Origin: Chitinophagaceae bacterium
GTDB taxonomy: Bacteria > Bacteroidota > Bacteroidia > Chitinophagales > Chitinophagaceae
DNA: 64,000 nt
Assembly: GCA_017307735.1 (NCBI GenBank)
Contig: JAFKGR010000002.1
Span: 248,001 to 312,000 of the forward strand
Direction of reading: 5' to 3'
Under the pieces are notes generated by a model, which was not told the origin of the DNA, ran no database searches, and saw only the letters and a program-made list of their open reading frames with translations. Below are positions 48,827 to 59,100 of the stretch, in pieces; positions within the stretch are counted from its first letter, which is position 1, and every line of letters starts with the position of its first letter. Position numbers and translations under genes: made by a program.

Positions 48827-51800
48827 TTATAATCGCATCCTGCTTCGCGGACGTTCCGACACTTGAGTTGTTGCCAGTACTAGTTCCTTCGCAGCAGAAT
48901 GTCCGTTCATCTTTTTTGTCAACTGGATAACAGGTGTTTCTGCAACTTCTTCCGATTTGCTTTCTACCTGTTGTTGTTTCAGTTGGTTTTCCTGTATCTT
49001 AATTGCTATCTGCCTTTCCAGGTTAGCGAGTTCATTTTTCATTTGCTGCAATTCCGGCTCCTTTAAAAAAAGCTTCGTAGTAAGCTGTTCCAGCTTAGGT
49101 ATTGCTGTATTCAGGTCAGATAATGTATGCTCATACTTTCCTCTGAGGCTTTCTACGCGGTCAATGGCGTTAAGAAAATGTCTTGCAGCCAGTTTGGGGT
49201 TGTCTGTATTAGGAAGACCATTGTTGTACGTGTACTTAATACCATCATCGCCGCCTTGCGCATAAAAGCTGTTAGAATACCGGTATTCAAAAATGCCGTT
49301 TTCCTCGTAAGCTTCCTGCTGCCGGCGGATATACAGATTAAAGCCGTACAGCGTACCGATTTGCTCCTTTTGTTCGCTTGCAACGGTTGGCTTCCAGTCC
49401 TGATACAGCTTAATAATATGTCTGCCAATTGCTTCACTGTTTGACGTGTTGACGTTAACCAGCTTGATGGGATTAACCTTGATACCATCCTTATCCAGTT
49501 GAAGATTGGCTTTGTACACCTTTTCATCTGCCACCAGTTTGTCAAGCGTTTTTACGGTAGATGCCTGTTCGTTTTGCAGATTTTCCAACTGGTACTTGTT
49601 ACGAGCTATTTCCCTGAAGTGCGATACTTTCAGGCTTTCCATTACTGCTATCTTTTTTTCCAGCTTTGACTTTTCGAGAAGTGTTGTATCTCCTGAAAGA
49701 ATAGCAATGTATTCGGAGAAATTCATTCCACTCTTTTCATCAATGGCGCCTTCATCAATGGTACGTACATTAAGCTCACAGTTTTTCATTTGTGAAATGA
49801 ACGTCTGCTTATTTTTCAGTAGGTTAAATTTGTAATTATCGAGCGATTGCTCTACTGCATATACATAATTCTGTACCTTGTTGCCGTAATGCTCTTTGGC
49901 CAATACATTGCCCTGCCTTGCTCCACGGCCATTGCGCTGTTCCAATTCAGAAGGTTTCCAGGGAATATCCAGATGATGCATCGCTACCACTCGTTGCTGG
50001 ACGTTTAAGCCTGTACCTGCTTTTTCAGTACTACCTAATAGGATGCGGATTTCGCCTTCGTTCATCTTTCTAAACAGTTCCGGTTTTTTCTTATCTGTCC
50101 AGTCGTGAATGAAAGTGATTTCGGTTGAAGGAATATTAAAATCTGTGATCAGCTTCTCTTTAAGCGCACCATAGATATTGAACTCGTCAGGCTTGGGTGT
50201 ACCGATGTCGCAAAAGACAATCTGTGTTCCTTTGTGTGGCGTGGTCTCGTTATAAATTGCCGCAATCTTCCGGGCTGATACATTTACTTTGTTATCAGGG
50301 TGGTCGCTGTATTTCCACTCATTAATCAGCCGCATATCGGCTGCCATCTTTTTGGCATAATTGGTAGCTATCAACATACGGCCTTTATCTTCTTCTGGTG
50401 TTAGCTTGCCACGCCCGATTAATTCCCCATCGCCCGTTTTAGCGAATTGCATGAGGTTTTTAATGAACGCACTTTGCTCCGGATTAGGCTTGATATTGAC
50501 AAGCGTTTCGTTTAGTTCGGGTTTATCCAGGTGGATATGTTTAGCGGTTTTATAATCAGTAATCTCATTATAGAATAAAGCGAGCTCCGGCACTTTAATG
50601 AAATGACGAAAACGTTCCTTAGCGATGATTTCATTCGTTACTGAAAATTCAAAATCTGTTGTTTTGCGGGCAAAGACGGCTGCCCAGCCATCAAAGTTTT
50701 CGATGTGCTGTCGCTCCATTTCCTTTGGACGGAGGTATTTAAAGAGCAAATACATTTCGGTCAGGCTATTGGATATAGGCGTTCCCGAAAGGAAGGTTAC
50801 GCAGAGGTCAGTATTAAAACGGTTTTGCAACTCTCGAACGGCAAACAGCATATTGAGCGCCTTCTGACTACCTTCCATATTGCCTAAGCCGGCCACTCGG
50901 TTATGACGGGTAGTAAAGGTGAGATTCTTATACTTGTGCGATTCATCAACAAACAGATGGTCAATGTTCATATCTCTGAAGTTGATACCCGCATCTTTCT
51001 TTTCTTCTATGTCTTTCAGAATTGACTTCAGTTTCCCTTCCAGGTTGTTCTTTCGTATTTCCAATCCTTTAAGCATCTTTTTGGAAATATTACCTCCCAA
51101 GTCTTTTACTGTTTCTAAATCTCTTTCCACATTATCCAGTTCCGTTTGGAATATCTGTTTTTGTATCTCTGGTGATTGTGGTATTTTACCAAACTGGTCA
51201 TGCGTTAGTATGATGCAATCCCAATTGTTGTTTTTTATTTCATGGAAGAGCCGCAGCCTTTGCGCAGGTGCAAAATCATTTTGCCCGGGAAATAAAATGC
51301 GGGCTTTGGGATACGCTTTTTTATAGGTTTCCGCAATCTGATTCACGTTGGCCTTTAAAGCCACTATCATTGGTTTATGAACAATATCCAGCCGCTTCAT
51401 TTCCTGTGCGGAAATAATCATGGTAAGGGTTTTCCCCAGGCCCACTTCGTGGTCAATCAAAGCTCCGCGGTTTTGAATGATACGCCACGCAGCGTTCTTT
51501 TGGCTGCTGTATAAATCTTCAATACCCAGCGCATTCTTATCCAAACCGGGAAAATTTAAATGGCTGCCGTCAAACTCCCGCAGCACATAGCAATTGAAGG
51601 TATCGTTGTATAGATTCTCAATACTCTTTTTCTCTGTATCCGGCAAATCTTTCAGCCATGCTACAAAGCCATTACGCATTTGCTCAATTTTTTGATGCGC
51701 TAATTGTATGGCTTCATTATCCGGCAGGCGTATGGTTTTGCCATCCCCGACAGAAACTTCATAAGTAAAAAAAGGTGTGGTGTTTTCCAATGCATGTTCC

Positions 51801-54361
51801 AGCAAAGTATAGCCATAAGTTGTTCTGCCGCTTTTAGGTGTTACCGCAAACTCCCTGGCTACTTTTATATTCATGCCGGTGCTCACTTTGAATGCATCCA
51901 ACGATGGGAAATAATTGATGGTGGTATCCTGCTCAAATAAAGTAGTTGCGAACCGCTCATAGTACGAAGTAGGCATCCAGCGTTCCCCTAAATTAAAATC
52001 CAGCAATTCAAAGGGAATGCGCTCTGGCTGTACCCTTGCTATGGCTTCAGCACTTCGTTTGTATTGGGGATTATCCGGAAACTGATTCGTAAGGCGCTCT
52101 GCTTGCCTTAGCTTTTCAACTACATTGCCACTCAGGTACTGATCGGCAGTTTCCCATTCGCTGCTGGAAGGGTTTAAATACACATGATTGCCAAGACGAG
52201 TAATTACTTCACGTTCTTCCAACTCCATTGCTGCACTGATAAATCCCAAGTCAACTTTGCCAATATCATTCAGGCTATGAGCAAGGGCTTCAACAGGATT
52301 ATCGGTTATAAACCGTTCCTTTACCTGATGGATTGAATGGGTAAGTATATCTGCCTTGACAAAACGTTCACCGTCCCGGCGTTCAAGTGATGACAGCGTA
52401 ATGATACCAAAGGCGGTATCCTCCAGAATACGCCTGCGGTTGTCTGCACTGTTCAAAAGTCCATACTGCGAAACAAAATGTTCGTACGTATTGTTAAGCT
52501 GTTCCCGGTTGGTTTCACTGATGGTTTCCCCGGCTACTTCTTTAGTTGATAATTCAAGATAAGTGTCACGAAGCGCCGCATAATTTTGGTAAAAATTGAT
52601 ATTTTCCTGTAGCCCGAGTGGTTGAAACACCGCCTGTTTGTATTCAGCATCGGGATTACCAATCGTACCGACATTTCCCATGTGTACCACTAAAGTGCCT
52701 TCCTGGTAATAAGGCTTTAAGCCGATAAAGGGAAGCGGTGTTTTCTGCTCAAACCGGAAAAATCCTTCCAGCGTCTGATCGCCCTCATATCTAAAGCTGT
52801 GGTCAAATTGTTTCAGATAATTGGATATACCTGTCAACTCATGTCCTAATAAACGGGCATCCATCCAGTTCGCAGACAGATGATTTATCTCTTCAACATT
52901 GGAATATAGCTTGTATAGATAGCGATTACTTTTATGCTGTTTTGCTGTAAGCAATACGACGTTTTCATGGCTTGGCTTATCGGTGGTGCGTATCGTACCA
53001 ATGATACGGGCGGTTGATTTTTGTATAACTGTTTCGTCGAGCGAGTTGATATAAGCCATTGCCCGGTTGATTTGTTCTGCCGGTGCCGTATCGAATAATC
53101 CTAATTGAACCGATGCGGTTTCTGTTTTGTTTTTGGGCATCGGCAGATAAGTCAGTTTTTTATCTTCATTTTCAGAAGCCAGTAATTCAACTGTTTGTGC
53201 TTTTCTGTATAATTCAGCATTAAACCGATTCTGAAATTGATGGGTAAGGCTGGCATGAAGACTATCCCTGATTTGGTTTATATCGCCATCCTGCCACACA
53301 GTTTCATGTGCCTGGCCATATTGATTTTTACCGGGTATTATCTTATTACCAATAATGACTTCTTTATGATTGAAGAGATATAGGTTTTGGTGGTAGCTAC
53401 CAAACTCGTTATTAAGTTCTACGGTGTCAATCAATAGTTGTTCACTATCAGAAAGCTGCTCCTTGACCTTGTGTTTCTGTACTACGAGTAGATGGCTTGG
53501 TGCTTCGGTATTGCCGGTATCTTTCATCAGGTTATCCGGCATCACTGTCAGGCTTACAAAATCAGCACGTTCAAAAAGATACTGTCTCGCTGTATGATTG
53601 GAAGGACTGTTTAAAAAAGCATCGGTAGTAATAAAACCCATTAAACCCCCATCAGCCAACTTATCAAGCCCTTTGGCAAAAAAGTAGTTATGTATTTTGC
53701 CGGATAATTCTTTGTCGGGAAAATCTTCATCATAAACCGAGAAGTTACCAAAAGGTATATTGCTTACCATCAGGTCATAGCTTCCGTTATCTTTTACCGG
53801 AGCTTCTTCAAAGCCGGTAATGTGTGTATCCGTTTTAATAGAAAGAGAACTATTGATAGCAGATAGAACCAATCCGGTAAGCCGATCCTTTTCCACTGCC
53901 GTAATCTGCTTTATTTCAGGAAAGGTGTTAACTGCTTCACTAATGAAAACACCGGAACCGGCTGACGGTTCATACAGCCTTTTGGGCTGAATGTCTTGTG
54001 TCGCCAGAACATTGTACAATGTTTGCGGTACTACTTCCGGTGTATAAAATGCGGTTAGCACACTATTGCGTAATGAAGCAATGATTTCTTTATAGGCTGT
54101 TTCGGAAAAGTTTTCTTTGAGCAAGTCATGCAGTTGCATTATTTCCCCGTGATGCTTCAAATCTTCTTTGGTAGCGCCGTTAGCCTGCCATTCGTCCTGA
54201 GAGTCGTAAGGATAGAGTACGGCTTTGATACCGCCAAAGCCTGCATATTTTTTCAGGCTGGCGACATCTTCCGCTGTAATCAGTCCACCGTTCTGATAAT
54301 CTAATGCTATGTGGATAGCCCGGAGATTATCATGCAACTTTTGGGAAATATTATAAGCCAT
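48827..54361 (-). CDS. Giant N6-methylase / SNF2-type helicase fusion of ICEs
   Basis: 1844 residues. Order: an N-terminal AdoMet methyltransferase domain with motif I YEPSAGSGVFISEA near residue 135 and motif IV SNIPFGNF near 201 (Ile where most N6-methylases have Pro), a long middle region, then a superfamily 2 helicase with Walker A LIDHEVGLGKTLTM near 975, DEAD-type box LFVDESHKYKN near 1139 and motif VI LEQRNGRGARQGN near 1480. A coiled C-terminal tail follows (about 1560-1800). Such fusions are widespread on Bacteroidota mobile elements and resemble phage P1 DarB-like antirestriction proteins, so modification or protection of the incoming element is a fair inference. It lies between DUF1896 and traF. 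Confidence 0.92.
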   Translation of the reverse strand: MAYNISQKLHDNLRAIHIALDYQNGGLITAEDVASLKKYAGFGGIKAVLYPYDSQDEWQANGATKEDLKHHGEIMQLHDLLKENFSETAYKEIIASLRNSVLTAFYTPEVVPQTLYNVLATQDIQPKRLYEPSAGSGVFISEAVNTFPEIKQITAVEKDRLTGLVLSAINSSLSIKTDTHITGFEEAPVKDNGSYDLMVSNIPFGNFSVYDEDFPDKELSGKIHNYFFAKGLDKLADGGLMGFITTDAFLNSPSNHTARQYLFERADFVSLTVMPDNLMKDTGNTEAPSHLLVVQKHKVKEQLSDSEQLLIDTVELNNEFGSYHQNLYLFNHKEVIIGNKIIPGKNQYGQAHETVWQDGDINQIRDSLHASLTHQFQNRFNAELYRKAQTVELLASENEDKKLTYLPMPKNKTETASVQLGLFDTAPAEQINRAMAYINSLDETVIQKSTARIIGTIRTTDKPSHENVVLLTAKQHKSNRYLYKLYSNVEEINHLSANWMDARLLGHELTGISNYLKQFDHSFRYEGDQTLEGFFRFEQKTPLPFIGLKPYYQEGTLVVHMGNVGTIGNPDAEYKQAVFQPLGLQENINFYQNYAALRDTYLELSTKEVAGETISETNREQLNNTYEHFVSQYGLLNSADNRRRILEDTAFGIITLSSLERRDGERFVKADILTHSIHQVKERFITDNPVEALAHSLNDIGKVDLGFISAAMELEEREVITRLGNHVYLNPSSSEWETADQYLSGNVVEKLRQAERLTNQFPDNPQYKRSAEAIARVQPERIPFELLDFNLGERWMPTSYYERFATTLFEQDTTINYFPSLDAFKVSTGMNIKVAREFAVTPKSGRTTYGYTLLEHALENTTPFFTYEVSVGDGKTIRLPDNEAIQLAHQKIEQMRNGFVAWLKDLPDTEKKSIENLYNDTFNCYVLREFDGSHLNFPGLDKNALGIEDLYSSQKNAAWRIIQNRGALIDHEVGLGKTLTMIISAQEMKRLDIVHKPMIVALKANVNQIAETYKKAYPKARILFPGQNDFAPAQRLRLFHEIKNNNWDCIILTHDQFGKIPQSPEIQKQIFQTELDNVERDLETVKDLGGNISKKMLKGLEIRKNNLEGKLKSILKDIEEKKDAGINFRDMNIDHLFVDESHKYKNLTFTTRHNRVAGLGNMEGSQKALNMLFAVRELQNRFNTDLCVTFLSGTPISNSLTEMYLLFKYLRPKEMERQHIENFDGWAAVFARKTTDFEFSVTNEIIAKERFRHFIKVPELALFYNEITDYKTAKHIHLDKPELNETLVNIKPNPEQSAFIKNLMQFAKTGDGELIGRGKLTPEEDKGRMLIATNYAKKMAADMRLINEWKYSDHPDNKVNVSARKIAAIYNETTPHKGTQIVFCDIGTPKPDEFNIYGALKEKLITDFNIPSTEITFIHDWTDKKKPELFRKMNEGEIRILLGSTEKAGTGLNVQQRVVAMHHLDIPWKPSELEQRNGRGARQGNVLAKEHYGNKVQNYVYAVEQSLDNYKFNLLKNKQTFISQMKNCELNVRTIDEGAIDEKSGMNFSEYIAILSGDTTLLEKSKLEKKIAVMESLKVSHFREIARNKYQLENLQNEQASTVKTLDKLVADEKVYKANLQLDKDGIKVNPIKLVNVNTSNSEAIGRHIIKLYQDWKPTVASEQKEQIGTLYGFNLYIRRQQEAYEENGIFEYRYSNSFYAQGGDDGIKYTYNNGLPNTDNPKLAARHFLNAIDRVESLRGKYEHTLSDLNTAIPKLEQLTTKLFLKEPELQQMKNELANLERQIAIKIQENQLKQQQVESKSEEVAETPVIQLTKKMNGHSAAKELVLATTQVSERPRSRMRL

Positions 54362-54397
54362 AATTACACTTTTTCTTTCTTCACTTTTCTTTTTTGC

Positions 54398-54826
54398 TTA
54401 GGCGAGATAGTCGTGTACCTGCCCAATAATGGCATATCTTAAATGCCTGTTTGCTTCATTTTCGCTGTTAAATTCAAAACCACTAAAGATGCTTTTACAT
54501 GTTTCAATTAAGTTTACCACTTCATAGGTGAGTGTTCCATTTTCCTTCATCCGCTCGTAGTCCGCATTAAATTCTTCTTCGATAACTGAGCGGATATACT
54601 GATAACGGGATGGTTTCAATTCCTCAGTCATGGCATTCAGGCATATTTCGTCAATGATATATTGCGGTCTTCCTTCATCAAGAAGCTCCGCTGCCATCGG
54701 TATGACCGTATTTACTTTTTCTTCCAGATACCGGGTAACTGAATAGCTCTCCTGTAAGCTGAGCATCAGGTCAGGATTGTTGTGGACGATGTACGTCCAC
54801 AACTTTTGCATTAGCATACTTTGCAT
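54398..54826 (-). CDS. DUF1896-family protein
   Basis: 142 residues, all-helical. The pattern LWTYIVHNNPDLMLSLQESYS, then YLEEKVNTVIPMAAELLDEGRPQYIIDEICLNAMTEELKPSRYQYI, is typical of DUF1896. Family members sit next to the giant methylase-helicase on Bacteroidota ICEs, as here (36 bases upstream of it). It may be a partner of that enzyme; the function is unknown. Confidence 0.88.
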   Translation of the reverse strand: MQSMLMQKLWTYIVHNNPDLMLSLQESYSVTRYLEEKVNTVIPMAAELLDEGRPQYIIDEICLNAMTEELKPSRYQYIRSVIEEEFNADYERMKENGTLTYEVVNLIETCKSIFSGFEFNSENEANRHLRYAIIGQVHDYLA

Positions 54827-54841
54827 ACGTCCTGATTTTTT

Positions 54842-55180
54842 TTAAACACCAAAGAAGGATTGAATAACAGTAGCTACCACTACGAGGAAAATACAACTGC
54901 CAAACCAGGCGGCGGCAACCTTGCCTGTGTCCTGGTCACCTGCATTCCATTTCTGGTACACCTTTACAGCGCCTATCAATCCCAACAATGCGCCTACGGC
55001 ATACATGAGATTGGTACCTGCGGAAAAGTAGCTGCGAACTTTGGTATTCGCTTCATTGATACCCTCAATACCGTCCTGGGCAAACGCACCATAATGAACA
55101 AGAGTTAGTGCCGCTACGACACCGAGCATGATTAACTTTCTACGGTTAAAGTTTTTAGTTTTCCAACTGCACATTTTCAT
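54842..55180 (-). CDS. traE: TraE-like protein (DUF4134)
   Basis: 112 residues. A signal peptide (LIMLGVVAALTLVHYGAFAQ) is followed by DGIEGINEANTKVRSYF and two hydrophobic helices (LMYAVGALLGLIGAVKVYQKW and VAAAWFGSCIFLVVVATVIQSFF), the layout of DUF4134 and of VirB2-type pilin subunits. The first 10-15 residues may be excess if the start is further downstream at a Met near the signal peptide. It lies 15 bases before the DUF1896 gene. Confidence 0.9.
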   Translation of the reverse strand: MKMCSWKTKNFNRRKLIMLGVVAALTLVHYGAFAQDGIEGINEANTKVRSYFSAGTNLMYAVGALLGLIGAVKVYQKWNAGDQDTGKVAAAWFGSCIFLVVVATVIQSFFGV

Positions 55181-55226
55181 AATACACGTTTATTAGAGTT
55201 TAAAATAAAAAGAGAGACGATAAAAA

Positions 55227-55313
55227 AGCGGAGCGGCTTCGCCACCTCATTACCCACTATTCCTGTCACACTTGCCCTTACGCACGGGGACGGGTGGGAA
55301 AGCACACTCCGCT
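55227..55313 (-). promoter_or_regulatory. GC-rich structured leader upstream of traE
   Basis: In the 147-base gap before traE, AGCGGAG (minus strand, 55313-55307) can pair with CTCCGCT (55233-55227), and CCACC with GGTGG inside. A small GGC-TTC-GCC hairpin lies near the 3' end, followed by six Ts on the minus strand. This patch is GC-rich in AT-rich surroundings. It could be an attenuator-like terminator for the transfer operon. Confidence 0.45.
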
Positions 55314-55327
55314 GAAGACTGTTACAT

Positions 55328-55804
55328 TCAATCCTTCCACACTAAATCCACTTCATCCTCTGTTAGTGTAACAGCCCCATATTTTTCACATTCCGATACT
55401 ATAAGTTCATTTACTGATGCCCGGAGAGAGGAGTTTTTTACTGATGGATATTCTTTCAACACAAGGCTCAGGTATTGCTTAAATTCCTGCGGAATCATCT
55501 TTCTACGGGAAGCATCTGCAATTAATGCTTTAAGACGTTCGATAAGATGTTCTACTTCTGTAAACTCTTTATCCGCTGTTTCTTCAAATGAAGCCTCTGA
55601 TGGATGAATATTTCCCTCGGCGGTTGAAGGATATTCACCTTTTGAGTTGTTAGGTAAGGCTGTTTTCAGGCTTAATTTCCGCTTGCCGGATAACAGGTCT
55701 TTGATGTCTCCGGAATAATACCGTATTCCCACGAAGAGATAGTAAATTGCCAACAGTATGGTCATTGTAATGAAGTAGTCCGTCCATGATATGTTTGTAA
55801 ACAT
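55328..55804 (-). CDS. Hypothetical membrane protein at the head of the tra operon (TraD position)
   Basis: 158 residues with one N-terminal transmembrane helix (YFITMTILLAIYYLFVGI) and a soluble helical tail of about 130 residues (VEHLIERLKALIADASRRKM and later SLRASVNELIVSECEKYG). It stands where TraD is expected, upstream of traE, but sequence alone does not assign it. It is the first gene of the minus-strand transfer operon in this window. Confidence 0.65.
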   Translation of the reverse strand: MFTNISWTDYFITMTILLAIYYLFVGIRYYSGDIKDLLSGKRKLSLKTALPNNSKGEYPSTAEGNIHPSEASFEETADKEFTEVEHLIERLKALIADASRRKMIPQEFKQYLSLVLKEYPSVKNSSLRASVNELIVSECEKYGAVTLTEDEVDLVWKD

Positions 55805-56152
55805 CTGCTTTTTATTTAATCGTGTTCGCTAATCAATCTTTGCGGTTAAAGCGCTTCCGATTGTTTTAATTTCTACACAAAAGAACACCTACATGAAAGT
55901 GTGTACAAGTCCAACTTTTTTTATTTTTATTTTGTACCCTTGTACCTCTTGACTATCAACGAAGAATTTTTTATTAAAGCAGTAAACGAATAAATAATTG
56001 GTTTTTCTATTTCCAAAAAACCCTTTAATAAAAGCAAACTCTTCAGGTAAACCGGCGTTTAAATCCGATAATGATTCATAGAATTTAACTGTATATTTGA
56101 TCAACCACATATTCTGATTAACAAAAGAAAGCTACTGAAAGGGAAATTTTTA
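55805..56152. other. Divergent promoter region between transfer operon and defence island
   Basis: About 350 bases separate the minus-strand transfer operon from the plus-strand restriction-modification gene. A 73-codon minus-strand frame at 55889-56110 has no ribosome site and begins over a promoter box, so it is not called as a gene. The rest has no recognisable gene. Confidence 0.5.
56092..56099 (+). promoter_or_regulatory. -7 promoter box of the restriction-modification gene
   Basis: TATATTTG fits TAnnTTTG, 53 bases before the ATG. AAAGGGA lies about 9 bases before the start as a ribosome site. Confidence 0.45.
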
Positions 56153-59100
56153 ATGAACATAAAAGAACTGAAACCAAAAAAGGCGCTCAACAAAGCATTT
56201 TTAAAAGTAAAGCCGAACAGAACTGATATTGAGTGCTTTAAAGCAAATCTCATCCAGCTTCTCGACCGGACAAACGACACCGAATCAGAAGAATTTCATA
56301 AAAACCTTGTTTCTGATTTTTTAAAAAAGACTTATTACGATCCTGCTTATTTTATCAATACCAAAGGGCGCAAAGACCTTGTGATTCATAGCGGAAAAAA
56401 TGCAGCCTCGCCTGTTGGTGTGATCATTGAAGCAAAAAAGCCAACGAACAAAAGCGAAATGATAACGACTGAAAAGCTGAATGCAAAGGCTTTTCACGAA
56501 CTGATGCTTTATTATCTCGAGGAAAGGATCACTCACAAAAACCTGGAATTAAAGCATCTTGTTATCACCAACATTAATGAATGGTTCATCTTTGATGCAA
56601 CGCTTTTTGAAAGACTATTTGCAGAAAATAAAAACCTCGTAAAACAATTTAATGATTTTGAAGGGCAAAGATTATCAGGCATTAAAACTGATTTCTTTTA
56701 TAAACAAATTGCAGAGCCGTTTTTGGCGAATCTTACCCAGGAAATTGAATTCACCTATTTCGACATACGCGATTATCAAAACCCGCTTCGCAATTCCAAC
56801 AAAAGCGATGATAATAAACTGATCGCTTTATTTAAGCTTTTGTCGCCGGAGCATCTTTTAAAGCTTCCTTTTGCCAATGACAGCAACAGCCTCGATAAAC
56901 GTTTTTATACAGAGCTACTTCACATTATCGGGCTTGCAGAAACGAAAGAAGGTAGTAAGAAAATTATTGGCAGAAACAAAGAAGGTGAAAGAAATTCCGG
57001 TTCCATTTTGGAAGATGCCATTATTCAGTTAGACAGTCTTGATAAGATCAGCCGGCTTGATAATCCCAATCATTTTGGCGCCACGAATGAGGAACGCTTG
57101 TTCAACATTGCACTGGAACTAAGCATTACATGGATCAACAGGATATTGTTTTTGAAACTTCTGGAAGCGCAATTGATTTCTTATCACAAAGGTGATGAAT
57201 CATTTTCTTTTCTCAATTTCAATAAGATCAAAAATTTTGATGATCTGAATAGTTTGTTTTTCCAGGTGCTGGCAAGAAGATACGAAGAACGAAACGCCGA
57301 TGTAAAACAGGCATTTCAGAAAGTGCCTTACCTGAACAGTTCGCTTTTTGAACCTACAGAGATAGAACAACAAACGCTTTTTATCAGCAACTTAAAAGAT
57401 GATAAGACGCTACCGGTTCTTCCTTCAACAGTTTTGAAAAATGAACAAGGCAAAAAGAGAACGGGCCATCTTACCACGCTGAAATATTTATTTGAATTTC
57501 TCAACGCGTATGATTTCAGCAGTGAAGGCTCTGAAGAGATACAAGAAGATAATAAAACGCTGATTAACGCTTCTGTGCTCGGGCTGATCTTTGAAAAAAT
57601 AAACGGCTACAAAGAAGGTTCCTTTTTTACGCCCGGCTTCATCACGATGTATATGTGCCATGAAACGATTGGTAAAGGCGTTATTCAAAAGTTTGGTGAA
57701 TATTGTCTGAATCATGATTTGCAGGATTCGAGGATTGAAAGGATGGAGGATATTTATGATTTGGTTCCCAAAAGCATAAGTCGCCCAAAAGCGAACGAGA
57801 TCATTAACAGCATTAAGATTTGCGATCCGGCAGTTGGCTCCGGTCACTTTTTGGTTTCAGCATTAAATGAAATGATCGCTGTAAAAAGTTATCTGAAAAT
57901 ATTAGAAGACAAAACGGGCAAATCTCTGAACCGTTATGAGATACAAGTTGTAAATGATGAACTGATCATTACAGATGAAGATGGAGATTTCTTTGAGTAT
58001 CATCCTAACAATCCTGAAAGCCAGCGAGTGCAGAAAACGCTATTTCATGAGAAGCAAACGATCATAGAAAATTGTTTGTTTGGCGTTGACATCAATCCGA
58101 ATTCGGTGAAGATATGCCGGTTACGTTTGTGGATCGAGTTGCTGAAAAATGCTTTCTATAAAAATGCAACAGAATTAGAAACACTTCCCAATATTGATAT
58201 CAATATCAAATGCGGAAACTCTTTAGTGAGTCGCTTCGCAATAGATGCTGACCTTAGCCAGGCGTTGAAAAAAAGTAAATGGACCATAGACAGTTATCGA
58301 ATTGCTGTGGATACTTATCGCAATGCAGAAAACAAAGAACAGAAAAGGGAAATGGAGCGGCTGATCAGGGATATTAAAAATGATTTCCGAAGCGAAATAT
58401 CTTTGAATGACCCCAAGATAAAAAAGCTGAGAAAATTATCCGGTGAATTGTTTACGCTTACCAACCAAACACAGCTTTTTGAAAAAAGCCAAAAAGAAAA
58501 AGCCGCCTGGAATAAGCAGGTGCAAAAGCTGACCTCGGAAACCAAAAAGCTGGAAGCAGAAATAGAAGAAATAAAGAGCAATAAGATTTATGAAAATGCT
58601 TTTGAGTGGCGGTTTGAGTTTCCAGAAGTGTTGGATGATGAAGGTAAGTTTGTAGGGTTTGATGTGGTGATTGGGAATCCGCCGTATATCCAATTGCAAA
58701 AATTGGGTGAGGAAAGTGATTCGTTAGAAAAACAAAACTTTGAAACCTTTACCAAGTCAGGTGACATCTATCAATTATTTTATGAGATCGGCGTTAACCT
58801 TTTGAATAATAATGGCTATCTATGTTTTATCACCAGCAATAAATGGATGCGAACTGATTATGGGAAAATAACGAGAGGTTATTTGGGATCCAAATATAAT
58901 GTTCAATCTATTGTAGATTTTGGAATGGGACAAATGTTTGATAGCGCAACCACTTACACATGTATATTATTACTTGCCAAACAAATTCCTTCTTCGACTA
59001 TCTTACTATGTCGGATAAAGAATGACTATAAGTTACAGATACCACTGGAAGAATATGTTTTAAATAATCTTATTGAAGTTGAAAACCCTCACGCCAACAG

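Noticed and set aside
48827..54361. Possible BREX or DISARM defence gene (methylase plus helicase)
   Set aside because: Both domains are fused in one chain inside a tra operon, next to DUF1896 and without other BREX/DISARM genes. The ICE antirestriction-type family fits better.
55889..56110. 73-codon minus-strand reading frame upstream of the restriction-modification gene
   Set aside because: No ribosome site, no recognisable family, and its start overlaps a promoter box of the divergent gene. Treated as chance.
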